64,000 bases of DNA from an uncultured Poribacteria bacterium (GTDB lineage Bacteria > Poribacteria > WGA-4E > PCPOR2b): contig OY282444.1 in the NCBI GenBank assembly GCA_958296125.1, positions 496,001 through 560,000 of the forward strand. The letters run 5' to 3'. Below the pieces are notes generated by a model. It was not told the DNA's origin and ran no database searches. It worked only from the letters and a program-made list of their open reading frames with translations. Positions within the stretch are counted from its first letter, which is position 1. Each line of letters begins with the position of its first letter. Shown piece by piece: positions 1-7,765 of this stretch. The position numbers were made by a program, and so were the translations under genes.

Positions 1-1
1 C

Positions 2-952
2 GGAACCGAAGCGACGTTACACGCCATACGGCTGGCGCGAGGTATCAGTGGACGGGCTAAAATCGCTAAGTTCGAGGGCGGTTATCACGGCAGCCACGAT
101 GTCGTCGAAATCAGTTCCGCACCATCCTTGGACAAAGTAGGCTCCGAAACAGCTCCCAACCCGGTCCCCTCAACAAGTGGGTTGTCTCCACACGCAGCAG
201 AGGAGGTGATCGTCCTCCCCTACAACGATGAAGCCTCAGTTGAACGCCTTGTAACGCAGCACCGGGATGAGTTGGCGTGTATTATTTTTGATACCAAAGC
301 GGGCATCCTGCCGCAGCGCAGGGAGTTCGTGCAGTTCGTCCGGGAGATAGCGCAGAAACACGACCTACTGTTTATTTTGGACGAAATTGTTGGCTTCCGA
401 GTGGGGATGGGCGGGTTGCAGGAATACTACGGCATTGCGCCCGACTTGACCGCCTATGGCAAGATTGTCGGCGGCGGCTTCCCTGTTGGTGCTTTTGGTG
501 GGCGAGCGGATATTATGGATTTGCTGGACGGCACGCGCGGCAGCACAGGTTTCTTCCAGAGCGGCACATTCAGTGCACATCCCATCACGATGGCCGCTGG
601 CTTAGCAACCTTGAGACAGCTTACACCTGAAGCGTTTGCACACCTGAACGGATTAAGCGACCGGCTATGCGCCGGCCTGAACGAACTGTTCGCCTGTGAA
701 AATATCGCAGCGAAAGCGGTCAACACTGGCTCAGTGTTCAGCGTTCACTTTACCAGCGAAGATCTTGTTAACTATCGCAGCCTCGCCCGCACCGACAAGG
801 TGATGGCGCATCGCGTTTTCCTCGCGCTGTTGGCGGAAGGTTATTTCCTGAGTCATGGGTTGTCTATGAACGCAATCTCGCTGCCAACTGAGACCAGCCA
901 TGTGGACGGGTTGATAGAGGCGGTGGGACATGCTATCAGGCAATCGAAGTGA
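2..952 (+). CDS. Glutamate-1-semialdehyde 2,1-aminomutase-like class III aminotransferase, 5' end missing
   Basis: The reading frame is open from base 2, so the gene enters the window from the left and only its last 316 codons are present. The first residues (GTEATLHAIRLARG, then KFEGGYHGSHD) match the PLP-binding region of class III aminotransferases of the glutamate-1-semialdehyde aminomutase type. The central LDEIVGFR segment supplies the aspartate that contacts the PLP ring nitrogen, and TAYGKIVGGGFPVGAFGG carries the Schiff-base lysine. GTFSAHPITMAAGLATL is also typical. The family moves amino groups within or between small metabolites. Whether this copy serves haem synthesis or a catabolic route cannot be told without the N-terminus and neighbours. 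The next gene starts 18 bases downstream, so the two are probably co-transcribed. Confidence 0.9.
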   Translation, partial: GTEATLHAIRLARGISGRAKIAKFEGGYHGSHDVVEISSAPSLDKVGSETAPNPVPSTSGLSPHAAEEVIVLPYNDEASVERLVTQHRDELACIIFDTKAGILPQRREFVQFVREIAQKHDLLFILDEIVGFRVGMGGLQEYYGIAPDLTAYGKIVGGGFPVGAFGGRADIMDLLDGTRGSTGFFQSGTFSAHPITMAAGLATLRQLTPEAFAHLNGLSDRLCAGLNELFACENIAAKAVNTGSVFSVHFTSEDLVNYRSLARTDKVMAHRVFLALLAEGYFLSHGLSMNAISLPTETSHVDGLIEAVGHAIRQSK

Positions 953-970
953 GCAACAGGAGGAATAGTT

Positions 971-2113
971 ATGCATCACACTGATACCCATGCCTATGAT
1001 CTCCACCTCCGCGCTGGGCGCGTTGTATGTCCGGCAACTGGGTTGGATGGTCCGGGGGGAGTCGCGGTTCGCGGCGATCGCATCGTCGCTGTTGGTGATC
1101 AGATCGACGAATCGGCGCGGGAGACACTGGATTTCCCAGATGCCATGCTGCTTCCGGGGTTGGTGGATATGCACGCCCACCCCGCACGTGAAGGCTCAAA
1201 ATACGGTGTTGACCCCGACGTTCACTTCCTCCCCCGTGGAGCGACGACCGTGCTTTCCCAAGGGGATGCAGGTGCCGGTAATTGGGCCCGATACCGTGAA
1301 TCTATCATCGAAGGTGCACGAACACGCGTCCGGTTGGCTATCAATCTCTCCGTTACGGGGGAATCGAACCCGACGAGCGGCTGTTTCGAGAATTTGGACG
1401 ATGTGGATGTGGATGCCTGTGTGGCAGCGATTGAAGATGGGGGTGAGGCAATCTGGGGTATTGCTGCTAACATAGCCAAATCCTGCGCCGGTGATAATGA
1501 TCCCCGCGAGATTCTGAACCGTGCATTGGCAGCCGGCAATCAAACGGATCGGCCCCTGCTCCTGGGCACGCGACGGGAGGCAGATTTCCCTTTGGACGAA
1601 CAACTAGAACTGTTACGCCCGGGAGATGTAATCACTTACTGTTTTCAGAGCGATCTGGATTGCCTCCTCAAGGATGGGCGTATCAAGGATGAGGTTTGGG
1701 AAGCTCGCGAGAGAGGGATACTGTTCGATATCGGGCACGGTATGAACTCATTCCACTTTGATGTAGCGGAGGTAGCAATCGCAAACGGGTTCCTTCCAGA
1801 CACCATCTCGACGGACCAATATATTCGGCATGTGGATAGCAACCCACAACATGATCTACCCCGCACCCTCTCCAAGCTGATCGCCGCTGGCATGTCCGAA
1901 GCGGACGCTTTAGCGCGGGTGACGGTGCGTCCCGCAGAATTTCTTGGGTTGTCCGGGGAGGTTGGGACGTTATCCCCGGGTGCCTGTGCAGACCTCGCCG
2001 TGTTACGCTTCAATCCAGATGCACTGCCGCTACGAGATGTCAGAGGTGCGGAGCGGCCTGGGGGGTGTTGGGAGCCGATCCTCACTGTGCGGGCGGGGGA
2101 GATTGTCCGTTAA
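971..2113 (+). CDS. Amidohydrolase/deacetylase-family metallohydrolase
   Basis: This 380-residue cytoplasmic protein of the amidohydrolase superfamily (dihydroorotase/enamidase-like branch) is expected to hydrolyse a C-N bond of a cyclic amide or N-acyl substrate. An N-terminal beta-sandwich strand (LHLRAGRVVCPATG) leads to LPGLVDMHAHPA, whose HxH pair binds the first metal. Later metal-ligand candidates are the histidine in FDIGHGMNSFHF (about residue 257) and the aspartate in DTISTDQYIRH (about residue 279). The ATG at 971 follows AGGAGGA at 958-964. It starts 18 bases after the aminotransferase, so the two may form a small catabolic unit. The substrate cannot be predicted. Confidence 0.88.
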   Translation: MHHTDTHAYDLHLRAGRVVCPATGLDGPGGVAVRGDRIVAVGDQIDESARETLDFPDAMLLPGLVDMHAHPAREGSKYGVDPDVHFLPRGATTVLSQGDAGAGNWARYRESIIEGARTRVRLAINLSVTGESNPTSGCFENLDDVDVDACVAAIEDGGEAIWGIAANIAKSCAGDNDPREILNRALAAGNQTDRPLLLGTRREADFPLDEQLELLRPGDVITYCFQSDLDCLLKDGRIKDEVWEARERGILFDIGHGMNSFHFDVAEVAIANGFLPDTISTDQYIRHVDSNPQHDLPRTLSKLIAAGMSEADALARVTVRPAEFLGLSGEVGTLSPGACADLAVLRFNPDALPLRDVRGAERPGGCWEPILTVRAGEIVR

Positions 2114-2249
2114 AAAGCACCAGCGATGTGAAATATGTATAGTAACTCGTTTTCTGGTAATGACAACTCGCGTTATAGCATGAAAACGTTACCGGATTTG
2201 CGGGATTCTTTTTTTCCCTTAATTAATAAACTGAAAGGAGCTACTAATT

Positions 2250-3104
2250 ATGGATCTTACACGACAGCCGCCACGGCGTCCATCAAATCTTAGCCTCGCC
2301 GGCATTGTCGGCGCAGCACGAATGGCTGACAAAGCCAGAGCGCATAACAACGGAACGACCGGCGAGTACCTCTATGGAGACAATTCTGGTCTAGACCATA
2401 AAGTTCTCGAACTTCTGGGAATCGCAGCCGATGACTTTGCCAAAGCTGTTGATGAACACGATGATGAAGCCTTGCAGGCGTGGGTGCTTGAAAATTCGAG
2501 CGTCACGCAGGCGGAAATCGATGAATTTAATCATCGGGAATTGAGCCTTGAGCCGCCAACGGAGCAATACAAGCAACTTCTGAGGGATCGGCTTGCCAAG
2601 TACGCCCCCGGCAGGACGGACATCACAACGGTGCTTCAATCAATGGAGCTAGACGATTGGGGGGGGTTCTGGCAGGTAGATTTGACCACCCAACCGCCGC
2701 GCAGCGCACATTCTAAGGATGTCGCAGGTTGCCATGGTGTCGCCCGGATGGCAGATAAAGGACGTGCAGCACGCGCCGGAAAAATCGGGGAATATACGTA
2801 CGGCGAGGATTCCGGACAGGATAGACGTATCTTGGAATTTCTCGGTGTATCCGCGGATGATTTCCAAGAGGCTGCGGTCAACAACCCCAACGATATCGAA
2901 ATTGGTGCGTGGGTGCTTGAACAGAGCGGCAAGGGGACGGACGAAATCGCCGCGTTCAATGAACGCATGGCAAATTGGGGTCCTGAGGATGAGGCATCAA
3001 GAGCCTTTTTTGAAAAGCGTCGTCAGGAGATAGATCCGAGTCGTACGGATATTAAGACGTGGGCAGATCTTCAAGACGTTGACGACAAACTCAGTTTTGA
3101 GTAG
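2250..3104 (+). CDS. Tandem DUF5069-domain protein
   Basis: This 284-residue protein consists of two copies of DUF5069, a family of unknown function usually about 130-150 residues long. Copy one spans about residues 1-142 (DLTRQPPRRPSNLS, RMADKARAHNNG, GEYLYG, ELLGI). Copy two spans about 143-284 (DLTTQPPRSAHSK, RMADKGRAARAG, GEYTYG, EFLGV). Each half ends with GRTDI or SRTDI. The halves are clearly homologous but well diverged, so the duplication is old. The start has a good ribosome-binding site (AAAGGAG, 2234-2240). There is no signal peptide or membrane segment. The 3' end overlaps the converging gene by 14 bases. Confidence 0.85.
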   Translation: MDLTRQPPRRPSNLSLAGIVGAARMADKARAHNNGTTGEYLYGDNSGLDHKVLELLGIAADDFAKAVDEHDDEALQAWVLENSSVTQAEIDEFNHRELSLEPPTEQYKQLLRDRLAKYAPGRTDITTVLQSMELDDWGGFWQVDLTTQPPRSAHSKDVAGCHGVARMADKGRAARAGKIGEYTYGEDSGQDRRILEFLGVSADDFQEAAVNNPNDIEIGAWVLEQSGKGTDEIAAFNERMANWGPEDEASRAFFEKRRQEIDPSRTDIKTWADLQDVDDKLSFE

Positions 3105-4158
3105 GAAGGAGATTGAGTATATCGAGGACTGTTCCGGTTTTGTCATCGACAAACACGACCCCTAGATTGCCCCAACCGTGATTGTAGTAACTGACAAACC
3201 ACGCGAACCCTTGAAACGAGGCGTATCCGTGCACGCCTGTGTGCGCTGCTAAGTATTTCTGTAAACGTGCATCTCTATTGGCAATCCTCAACGCTTGCGT
3301 GGACGTTAATTTTGGAGCAGGATTGATGGATTGACGGGATAAGCCTCTTAACACCGTTTCTGCTTCGATGGGGGGCGTTTTTGGTTTGCCATCAGCGAGT
3401 TCGCGCAACAGGGCTGCCCGTTGGTGATGCGCGTTCCGAATCTTTTCATACTGGACGATACAGTCCTCTCCTACCTTTGAGAGGCAATTTTCTCCACGGC
3501 GGGAAATTGCCTCTCGTCCTACGCACGCTGCTGCCTCCCCAGTTGCATCGCGGTTCAGAGTGACCTCCCGAAAATAGGCGACTGTTATCTCGTTGTACTG
3601 GTCGGCACACATCTCCGCTGCATCGGCTTCAAGATTGAGGGCAGCCGCATAATCCCCCCTCCTTTTGAAAATCTCCTGTTGCGTTTTGAAGAAACTGGGG
3701 TAGATACCGTAATGGTAGAATCGATTCGGATAGATTTGCGCCCACGTTGAGATAAACTGCGTAATTTTCTCGCGCTCCACCTCCAGTTCGGGTGATATCC
3801 CCTCCGTTTCTGACTTTTCCCAATTTGCCTTCGCAGCCTTTAGATGATATTCCCGCCGTTTCTTTATATCCGCTAACTCTCCACGGCTCCGCTCTAGCCG
3901 CGCGTTTTTTCCGTGACGCAGGTAGTACCGAATTTGGATTTCCGTCATCGGAATAGAGATGATTTTCAGACAGTCCGCAGCTGCTTCGTGCCACAAGGCT
4001 GCTTTGGCGAAATCTTTCTCCCGTTCATGCCGCTTGATCATAACCTTAGTGTTGGCGGTGCCTTCACGAACCGCATGGCACAGTTGAACATGCCAAACCA
4101 ACGTCCAAAGAACGATGAGGGAATAGATTGTCTTCAGCTTGGTATTCTGTGAGCGCAT
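3091..4158 (-). CDS. Secreted protein of unknown function with PepSY-like C-terminus
   Basis: I do not recognise this protein as a named family. The ATG at 4158 gives about 355 residues and an N-terminal signal peptide (KTIYSLIVLWTLVWHVQLCHA). An in-frame GTG three codons upstream is less likely because AAGAGAG is well spaced for the ATG. The middle is helical and charged, with TPR-like stretches (HEAAADCLKII, RRGDYAAALNLEADAAEMC) and several cysteines. The last 60 residues (TSTQALRIANRDARLQKYL, then VSYYNHG and VFVDDKTGTVLDI) resemble PepSY-type domains, which occur in secreted inhibitors and lipoproteins. A role outside the cytoplasm is inferred from the signal peptide alone. Its 3' end overlaps the DUF5069 gene by 14 bases. 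Confidence 0.6.
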   Translation of the reverse strand: MRSQNTKLKTIYSLIVLWTLVWHVQLCHAVREGTANTKVMIKRHEREKDFAKAALWHEAAADCLKIISIPMTEIQIRYYLRHGKNARLERSRGELADIKKRREYHLKAAKANWEKSETEGISPELEVEREKITQFISTWAQIYPNRFYHYGIYPSFFKTQQEIFKRRGDYAAALNLEADAAEMCADQYNEITVAYFREVTLNRDATGEAAACVGREAISRRGENCLSKVGEDCIVQYEKIRNAHHQRAALLRELADGKPKTPPIEAETVLRGLSRQSINPAPKLTSTQALRIANRDARLQKYLAAHTGVHGYASFQGFAWFVSYYNHGWGNLGVVFVDDKTGTVLDILNLLPTQN

Positions 4159-4177
4159 TGCGTCCACTCTCTTCTTT

Positions 4178-4205
4178 CACAGAGAAAAGACGATTCTTCT
4201 CTGTG
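4178..4205. repeat. Inverted repeat upstream of the secreted-protein gene
   Basis: A perfect 9-base inverted repeat (CACAGAGAA / TTCTCTGTG) with a 10-base loop lies 20 bases upstream of the ATG at 4158. It is followed by CTCGGTGCCTCCGCG. The structure looks like a short repetitive palindrome or a regulatory hairpin. No function can be assigned. Confidence 0.45.
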
Positions 4206-4307
4206 TCCTCGGTGCCTCCGCGCTAAACTGCACCCCGTAACAACGCATTCTGAAATCTAATAGGATAGGACTTACGCAATTTGTGTAATTATGGCATAAT
4301 GTGACTT

Positions 4308-4640
4308 ATGATACCCTTAACTGCAAACCATTCTAACTTGCACTTGGACTATTGCCAATTCTTATTGGCAAGCCACACTAATTATACACAGACTGACTTC
4401 GCTGAACATAGCCAAAAGTGGAGTCATGACCCAATCAACCGATACCTTAGAAACGAAACCATTCCCCCAAGACAAGTCTGGGAAAATGTCAAAGGTGATA
4501 TCTGCTTCTCAAAAAACGGTTATCTGTTATTTGAGAATACTGTCGTTGACAAGAGTTAATCGTATCTATGACTCTGACCGAGATGGTAAGAGTAAAAAAA
4601 TTAACCACTTAGTTACACATCACGCAATACATAAGGTCAG
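4308..4640 (+). pseudogene. Decayed IS701/IS4-type transposase, N-terminal fragment
   Basis: An 83-codon frame (4308-4559) contains YCQFLLASHTNYTQTDFAEH, SHDPINRYLRNETIPPRQVW and NGYLLFENTVVDK, the typical start of DDE transposases of the IS701-like group. After a stop, the +1 frame continues with RIYDSDRDGKSKKINHL at about 4560-4615. I recognise this as a later part of the same family (RIYDPDGDGKSK-type motif). The element has therefore suffered an internal deletion and a frameshift, and its catalytic region is gone. A sequence at about 4265 (GGACTTACGCAA) resembles many insertion-sequence ends, but no matching right end was found. The remnant runs up to the ribosome-binding site of the next gene, which makes that reading frame look falsely long. 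Confidence 0.75.
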
Positions 4641-4644
4641 GAAC

Positions 4645-5619
4645 ATGTCAAAAATAAGAATCGGTATTATTGGATCTGGCGGCACTGGGGCGCGTCATGC
4701 AGACAGATTCTCTGAAATAGAAGCCGCTGAGGTTGTAGCGATTTCGTCAAGAAACCCTGAAACAGGCACCGCGCTAGCCGAAACCCATCACGCGGAGTTT
4801 ATCTCCGATTGGCAGGTGCTCGTTCAGCGCGAGAATCTGGATGGTGTCGTTATCTGCACCCATAACGACACCCATGCCGAAATCTCGATCGCGGCACTCC
4901 GTTGCGATAAACATGTCTTCACGGAATATCCGCTGGCACGATCGATCGATGCGGGTGAAGCCGTCGTCGAAGTTTCACAAAGTAGTGGCCGTGTTCTGCG
5001 GATTAACCACTCCGAAACCGGGTCCAATTCGCATCAAGCGATTAAACAGAAAGCACAGGGGCTCGGCGATTTGTTGTTAACCACCTTCCTGCGCCTCACA
5101 CCGGGGCGGGGTGTACGTCCGGAGATTTTGTTGAATCTGCCCGTTTCCGGTCCACCAGCGCACTTTTTCATCTACCACATCTACCCGATCATCGATCTCT
5201 TCGGAGGTGTTAGGTTGGTCGAAGGGGCAGCGGTTTACGAAGGCTTAACGGATCAGGGGAATTATAACCGATTTGTCAACACCGTCAATGTCGAGTTCAA
5301 AAACGGCGGGGTGGGGAATTGGGTTTGGGCTGGAGGGATTGAGATCCAGGAATCCGAGCAGCACGCCCGTTATGTCCTGACAGGTGGCACAATTAGCGAT
5401 AGTGGAGGCAAGTGGCACTGTTCAACCGGGGCAGGGGCGGAGGAGATTCCGCCGGTTGATGGTCCAAGCATTTCACTTCAAGAACAGTGGATACAGGAGA
5501 TCCGGAATCAGGAGACAAGCGCAGCGCATAGAGACGCGGTTACCGCACTTGAAGCGATACGGGTGAGTCTGTCTGCTGAACAATCAATGCAGGAGAACCG
5601 ACGAATCGTGTTAAAATAA
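4645..5619 (+). CDS. Gfo/Idh/MocA-family NAD(P)-dependent oxidoreductase
   Basis: This is a 324-residue oxidoreductase. An N-terminal Rossmann fold (KIRIGIIGSGGTGARHADRF, the GxGxxG dinucleotide motif) is followed by VVICTHNDTHAEISIAAL and KHVFTEYPLARSIDAGE, where the family's usual EKP is EYP. Members oxidise or reduce hydroxyls of sugars, inositols or related polyols. The substrate is unknown here. The ATG at 4645 is chosen because it immediately precedes the conserved first strand and follows AGGTCAGGA. The reading frame extends upstream to 4426 only because transposase debris is in frame. HxxH-like residues in FFIYHIYPIIDLFGG lie where the catalytic histidine is expected. Confidence 0.88.
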   Translation: MSKIRIGIIGSGGTGARHADRFSEIEAAEVVAISSRNPETGTALAETHHAEFISDWQVLVQRENLDGVVICTHNDTHAEISIAALRCDKHVFTEYPLARSIDAGEAVVEVSQSSGRVLRINHSETGSNSHQAIKQKAQGLGDLLLTTFLRLTPGRGVRPEILLNLPVSGPPAHFFIYHIYPIIDLFGGVRLVEGAAVYEGLTDQGNYNRFVNTVNVEFKNGGVGNWVWAGGIEIQESEQHARYVLTGGTISDSGGKWHCSTGAGAEEIPPVDGPSISLQEQWIQEIRNQETSAAHRDAVTALEAIRVSLSAEQSMQENRRIVLK

Positions 5620-5698
5620 AGGAAGACGGGGTTCAAATCCAGATATTTTAAGTGAGAAATATGCAAATTTAGGCTGCGCGACGAAGGCTTTAGGATGT

Positions 5699-5727
5699 TT
5701 GACAGGAACTTGATAATATGGTAACAT
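5699..5727 (+). promoter_or_regulatory. Sigma-70-type promoter for the glx/mgs-like operon
   Basis: A perfect -35 box TTGACA (5699-5704) is followed after 17 bases by TAACAT (5722-5727). It lies about 60 bases upstream of the GTG start of the glutamine amidotransferase gene. Position, spacing and boxes all fit a housekeeping promoter. This was read by eye only. Confidence 0.5.
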
Positions 5728-5787
5728 AGACTGCGAACGTTTGCATTTTAACGAGACAACTTGGGAATAATTGAGGAGAAAATCAGG

Positions 5788-6696
5788 GTGTGTGGTATCG
5801 TTGGCTTTTTAGACAAAACACAAAATAGTAACGCGCCCGTGGGGCAGGCCATCCTCACAATGCTCACGGCATTGGGGGTGCGGGGACCGGATTCGGCGGG
5901 CGTAGCACTTTATCGCCCTCCAGAAAACGGTGCGTTCATTCTGCGGGTAAAATTGGGAGAACTTGATGGCGCAGCTGAGAAGGGCGTTTCCATTGCAGAG
6001 CAGGTCGGGGCATTCGGCTTCGTGAAGGAAGTGAAAACGACCGCTGAGTATTTACGGTTCGTCATTGATTTGCAAGGAGAGGCAACACCGCTAACGCAAT
6101 TCATTGAGTCCCTAGATGAGGAGATCGAAGTTGTTAGCATGGGCCGCGAACTCGAAATTGTCAAACAGGTCGGCACCCCCCAGAATCTCGATGCGACTCA
6201 CAGCGTCTCTACATTTCTGGGGACACACGGCTTGGGACATACGCGCCTTTCGACAGAGAGTCGTGTGGATTTGAGTCACTCGCAACCTTTCTGGGCACAC
6301 AACTATCCTGACCTCGCCATCGTCCACAACGGACACATCACAAACTACCACAAGCTACGTCGTATCTACGAACAACGCGGTATCAGATTCTATACGGAAA
6401 ATGATTCCGAAATCATCGGTGTCTACCTTGCTGACCGATTGTCCCAAGGGCTGACATTCAAGGAAGCGTTAGATGCGTCGCTTACTGATTTAGGTGGCTC
6501 GTTCAGCTATCTCGCGGCGACAGCAAATTATATTGGATTTGCCAAAGATCCCTTCGCCTTCAAACCGCTACTTTTTACCGAAACGGATGATTTTGTCGCT
6601 GTCGCGACCGAGGAGATCGCGATCCGGGCTGCCTTCGGGGACGGCTATGCGGTGCGCGAAGCACAAGCCAAGGATGTGAGTGTATGGCAAAGGTGA
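5788..6696 (+). CDS. glxB: Class II glutamine amidotransferase subunit of a split glutamate-synthase-like enzyme (GlxB/MgsA type)
   Basis: This 302-residue class II (Ntn-type) amidotransferase begins Met-Cys-Gly-Ile-Val-Gly-Phe. After Met removal, Cys2 is the nucleophile that releases ammonia from glutamine. I use the GTG at 5788 because it puts the cysteine at position 2 and has GAGGAGA at 5773-5779. The TTG at 5761 would bury the nucleophile. Further family signatures are RGPDSAG, LGHTRLSTES, AIVHNGHITNYHKLR and ENDSEIIGVYLADRL. It works with separate GXGXG and FMN subunits found downstream, as in Rhizobium glxBCD or methylotroph mgsABC (N-methylglutamate synthase). Its C-terminal residues (AKDVSVWQR) recur in front of the GXGXG gene, so this operon was rearranged. 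Confidence 0.85.
   Translation: MCGIVGFLDKTQNSNAPVGQAILTMLTALGVRGPDSAGVALYRPPENGAFILRVKLGELDGAAEKGVSIAEQVGAFGFVKEVKTTAEYLRFVIDLQGEATPLTQFIESLDEEIEVVSMGRELEIVKQVGTPQNLDATHSVSTFLGTHGLGHTRLSTESRVDLSHSQPFWAHNYPDLAIVHNGHITNYHKLRRIYEQRGIRFYTENDSEIIGVYLADRLSQGLTFKEALDASLTDLGGSFSYLAATANYIGFAKDPFAFKPLLFTETDDFVAVATEEIAIRAAFGDGYAVREAQAKDVSVWQR
6645..6696 (+). repeat. First copy of a duplicated GATase 3' end
   Basis: This segment encodes YAVREAQAKDVSVWQR-stop and is the direct counterpart of 7714-7765. The last 36 bases match at 28 of 36 positions and the peptides at 10 of 16. It flanks the left side of a roughly 1-kb insert carrying the DprA-like gene. Confidence 0.7.
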
Positions 6697-6717
6697 CAGG
6701 AGGACCAATCCGTAAAA

Positions 6718-6909
6718 ATGAATTTACAAATTAACCTCAACCCGCAAGAAATTCACGGGAATTGGCGGGCAGGATACGCTTTGGATTCTTATAAGGTCTG
6801 TATCCCAAGCATACCTTGTCTCCCCGATAGATCGTCCCCCGTTCCGAGGGCAGGCCTGTCCCGATGCAATCGGGGTTGGAACGGACAATGCTTGGGCTTG
6901 ACGGGCTAA
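6718..6909 (+). pseudogene. Start of a ComF/phosphoribosyltransferase-like gene, truncated
   Basis: An ATG with a strong ribosome-binding site (AGGAGG, about 6700-6705) begins a 63-codon frame. Only its first 27 or so residues look like protein (INLNPQEIHGNWRAGYALDS). This resembles the N-terminus of ComF/amidophosphoribosyltransferase-like proteins (GNW...GYALD) that occur next to DprA-like genes in other bacteria. The resemblance is from memory and unconfirmed. The remaining codons run through palindromic, non-coding-looking sequence. The simplest reading is a phosphoribosyltransferase-DprA pair whose first gene was destroyed after about 80 bases. Confidence 0.4.
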
Positions 6910-6920
6910 AGCCCCTTTTT
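6806..6920. repeat. Nested palindromic element ending in a terminator-like hairpin
   Basis: Nested inverted repeats are visible: CCGTTCC (about 6838) pairs with GGAACGG (about 6878), enclosing CCCGAT/ATCGGG. Outside them lie AAGCAT and ATGCTT. At the right end GGGCTaaAGCCC followed by a T tract (6903-6920) looks like a rho-independent terminator. The same GGGCTAAAGCCCC core recurs at 16903-16915. The element replaces the body of the truncated gene that starts at 6718. Confidence 0.45.
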
Positions 6921-6954
6921 TAAAATTCGCACAGAGGATAGTGATAAGGCATAT

Positions 6955-7707
6955 ATGGAGTACGAGCAACTCAAAACGCAAGGCGTTGAGTTTATCTACC
7001 CCAGGCACCCAGACTTTCCACCGCATCTCCTCGAAATTGCGCCGATGCTGTTCATCAGGGGACAACGAAAACTTCTCACTTCGGATGGGGTTGCAATCGT
7101 AGGGTCGCGGAATGTGTCAGATACAGGGATTCGCGTTGCGCGGCGGCTTGCCGCTGAACTCGCAAACGCGGGGTTAAATATCGTCTCCGGATACGCCAAA
7201 GGGGTTGATTCAGAAGCCCACTTGGGCGCATTAGCCGCAGAGGGAACAACCACAATGGTGCTGCCTTACGGTATCAAGGAACTCCGCCAGAAAAGCGCGT
7301 TCAGGGAATTCGATTGGCAACGGAATGTGTTGGCGGTTTCGCAGTTTGACCCGGGCATCAAGTGGTTGGCTCGCAATGCAATGGCTCGGAACAAACTTGT
7401 TTGTGCGCTCTCTAAGACTGTCGTCGTAATTGAATCAGGGCTTGAGCGAGATGCACAGGGGAAAATGTCTGGAACCTTTAACACCGCTCAAACGGCTCTC
7501 AGTATGGGCTTGCCGCTGTTTGTCCTAGATCCAAAATGCTTTGATAATCCTCCAAAAGGGAATGAAGATTTAATTAAGTTGGGCGGTGAACGCCTCGATC
7601 CGGAAGAGGGTGCAGCGGAGATTGTTAAATGTATTCCTGCTGCAAAAATGGAACCGCCCTCCGATGAACAGCAGGATTCTTCTGAGCAATTAGAGATTCG
7701 TTTCTGA
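6955..7707 (+). CDS. DprA/Smf-like Rossmann-fold (SLOG superfamily) protein
   Basis: This 250-residue protein has the DprA core. The visible motifs are YPRHPDFPPHLLEIAPMLFI, then VAIVGSRNVSDTG, NIVSGYAKGVDSEAHLGAL and TTTMVLPYGI. The last residues of the core are replaced by a longer helical segment (NAMARNKLVCALSKTVVVIE) typical of the family. True DprA loads RecA on single-stranded DNA during transformation, but stand-alone or divergent DprA-like proteins also sit in stress and defence contexts. No N-terminal SAM domain or C-terminal winged helix is evident, so the transformation role is uncertain. It lies inside an amino-acid metabolism operon where it does not belong functionally. The insert is flanked by two copies of the GATase gene end, indicating acquisition by recombination. 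Confidence 0.8.
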   Translation: MEYEQLKTQGVEFIYPRHPDFPPHLLEIAPMLFIRGQRKLLTSDGVAIVGSRNVSDTGIRVARRLAAELANAGLNIVSGYAKGVDSEAHLGALAAEGTTTMVLPYGIKELRQKSAFREFDWQRNVLAVSQFDPGIKWLARNAMARNKLVCALSKTVVVIESGLERDAQGKMSGTFNTAQTALSMGLPLFVLDPKCFDNPPKGNEDLIKLGGERLDPEEGAAEIVKCIPAAKMEPPSDEQQDSSEQLEIRF

Positions 7708-7713
7708 GGGGGT

Positions 7714-7765
7714 CTATAAGGTGCATAAAGCACTAGCAAAGGATGTGGATATATGGCAGAGATAA
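7714..7765 (+). repeat. Second copy of the duplicated GATase 3' end
   Basis: In frame this encodes YKVHKALAKDVDIWQR-stop, a diverged version of the true GATase C-terminus at 6645-6696. Its stop TAA (7763-7765) overlaps the start of the GXGXG gene (ATG at 7753), suggesting that the ancestral GATase and GXGXG genes overlapped by 13 bases before the DprA-like module entered. Confidence 0.7.

Noticed and set aside
4426-4644. N-terminal extension of the oxidoreductase reading frame
   Set aside because: The extra codons are out-of-frame transposase debris. The conserved Rossmann strand starts right after the ATG at 4645, which has its own ribosome-binding site.
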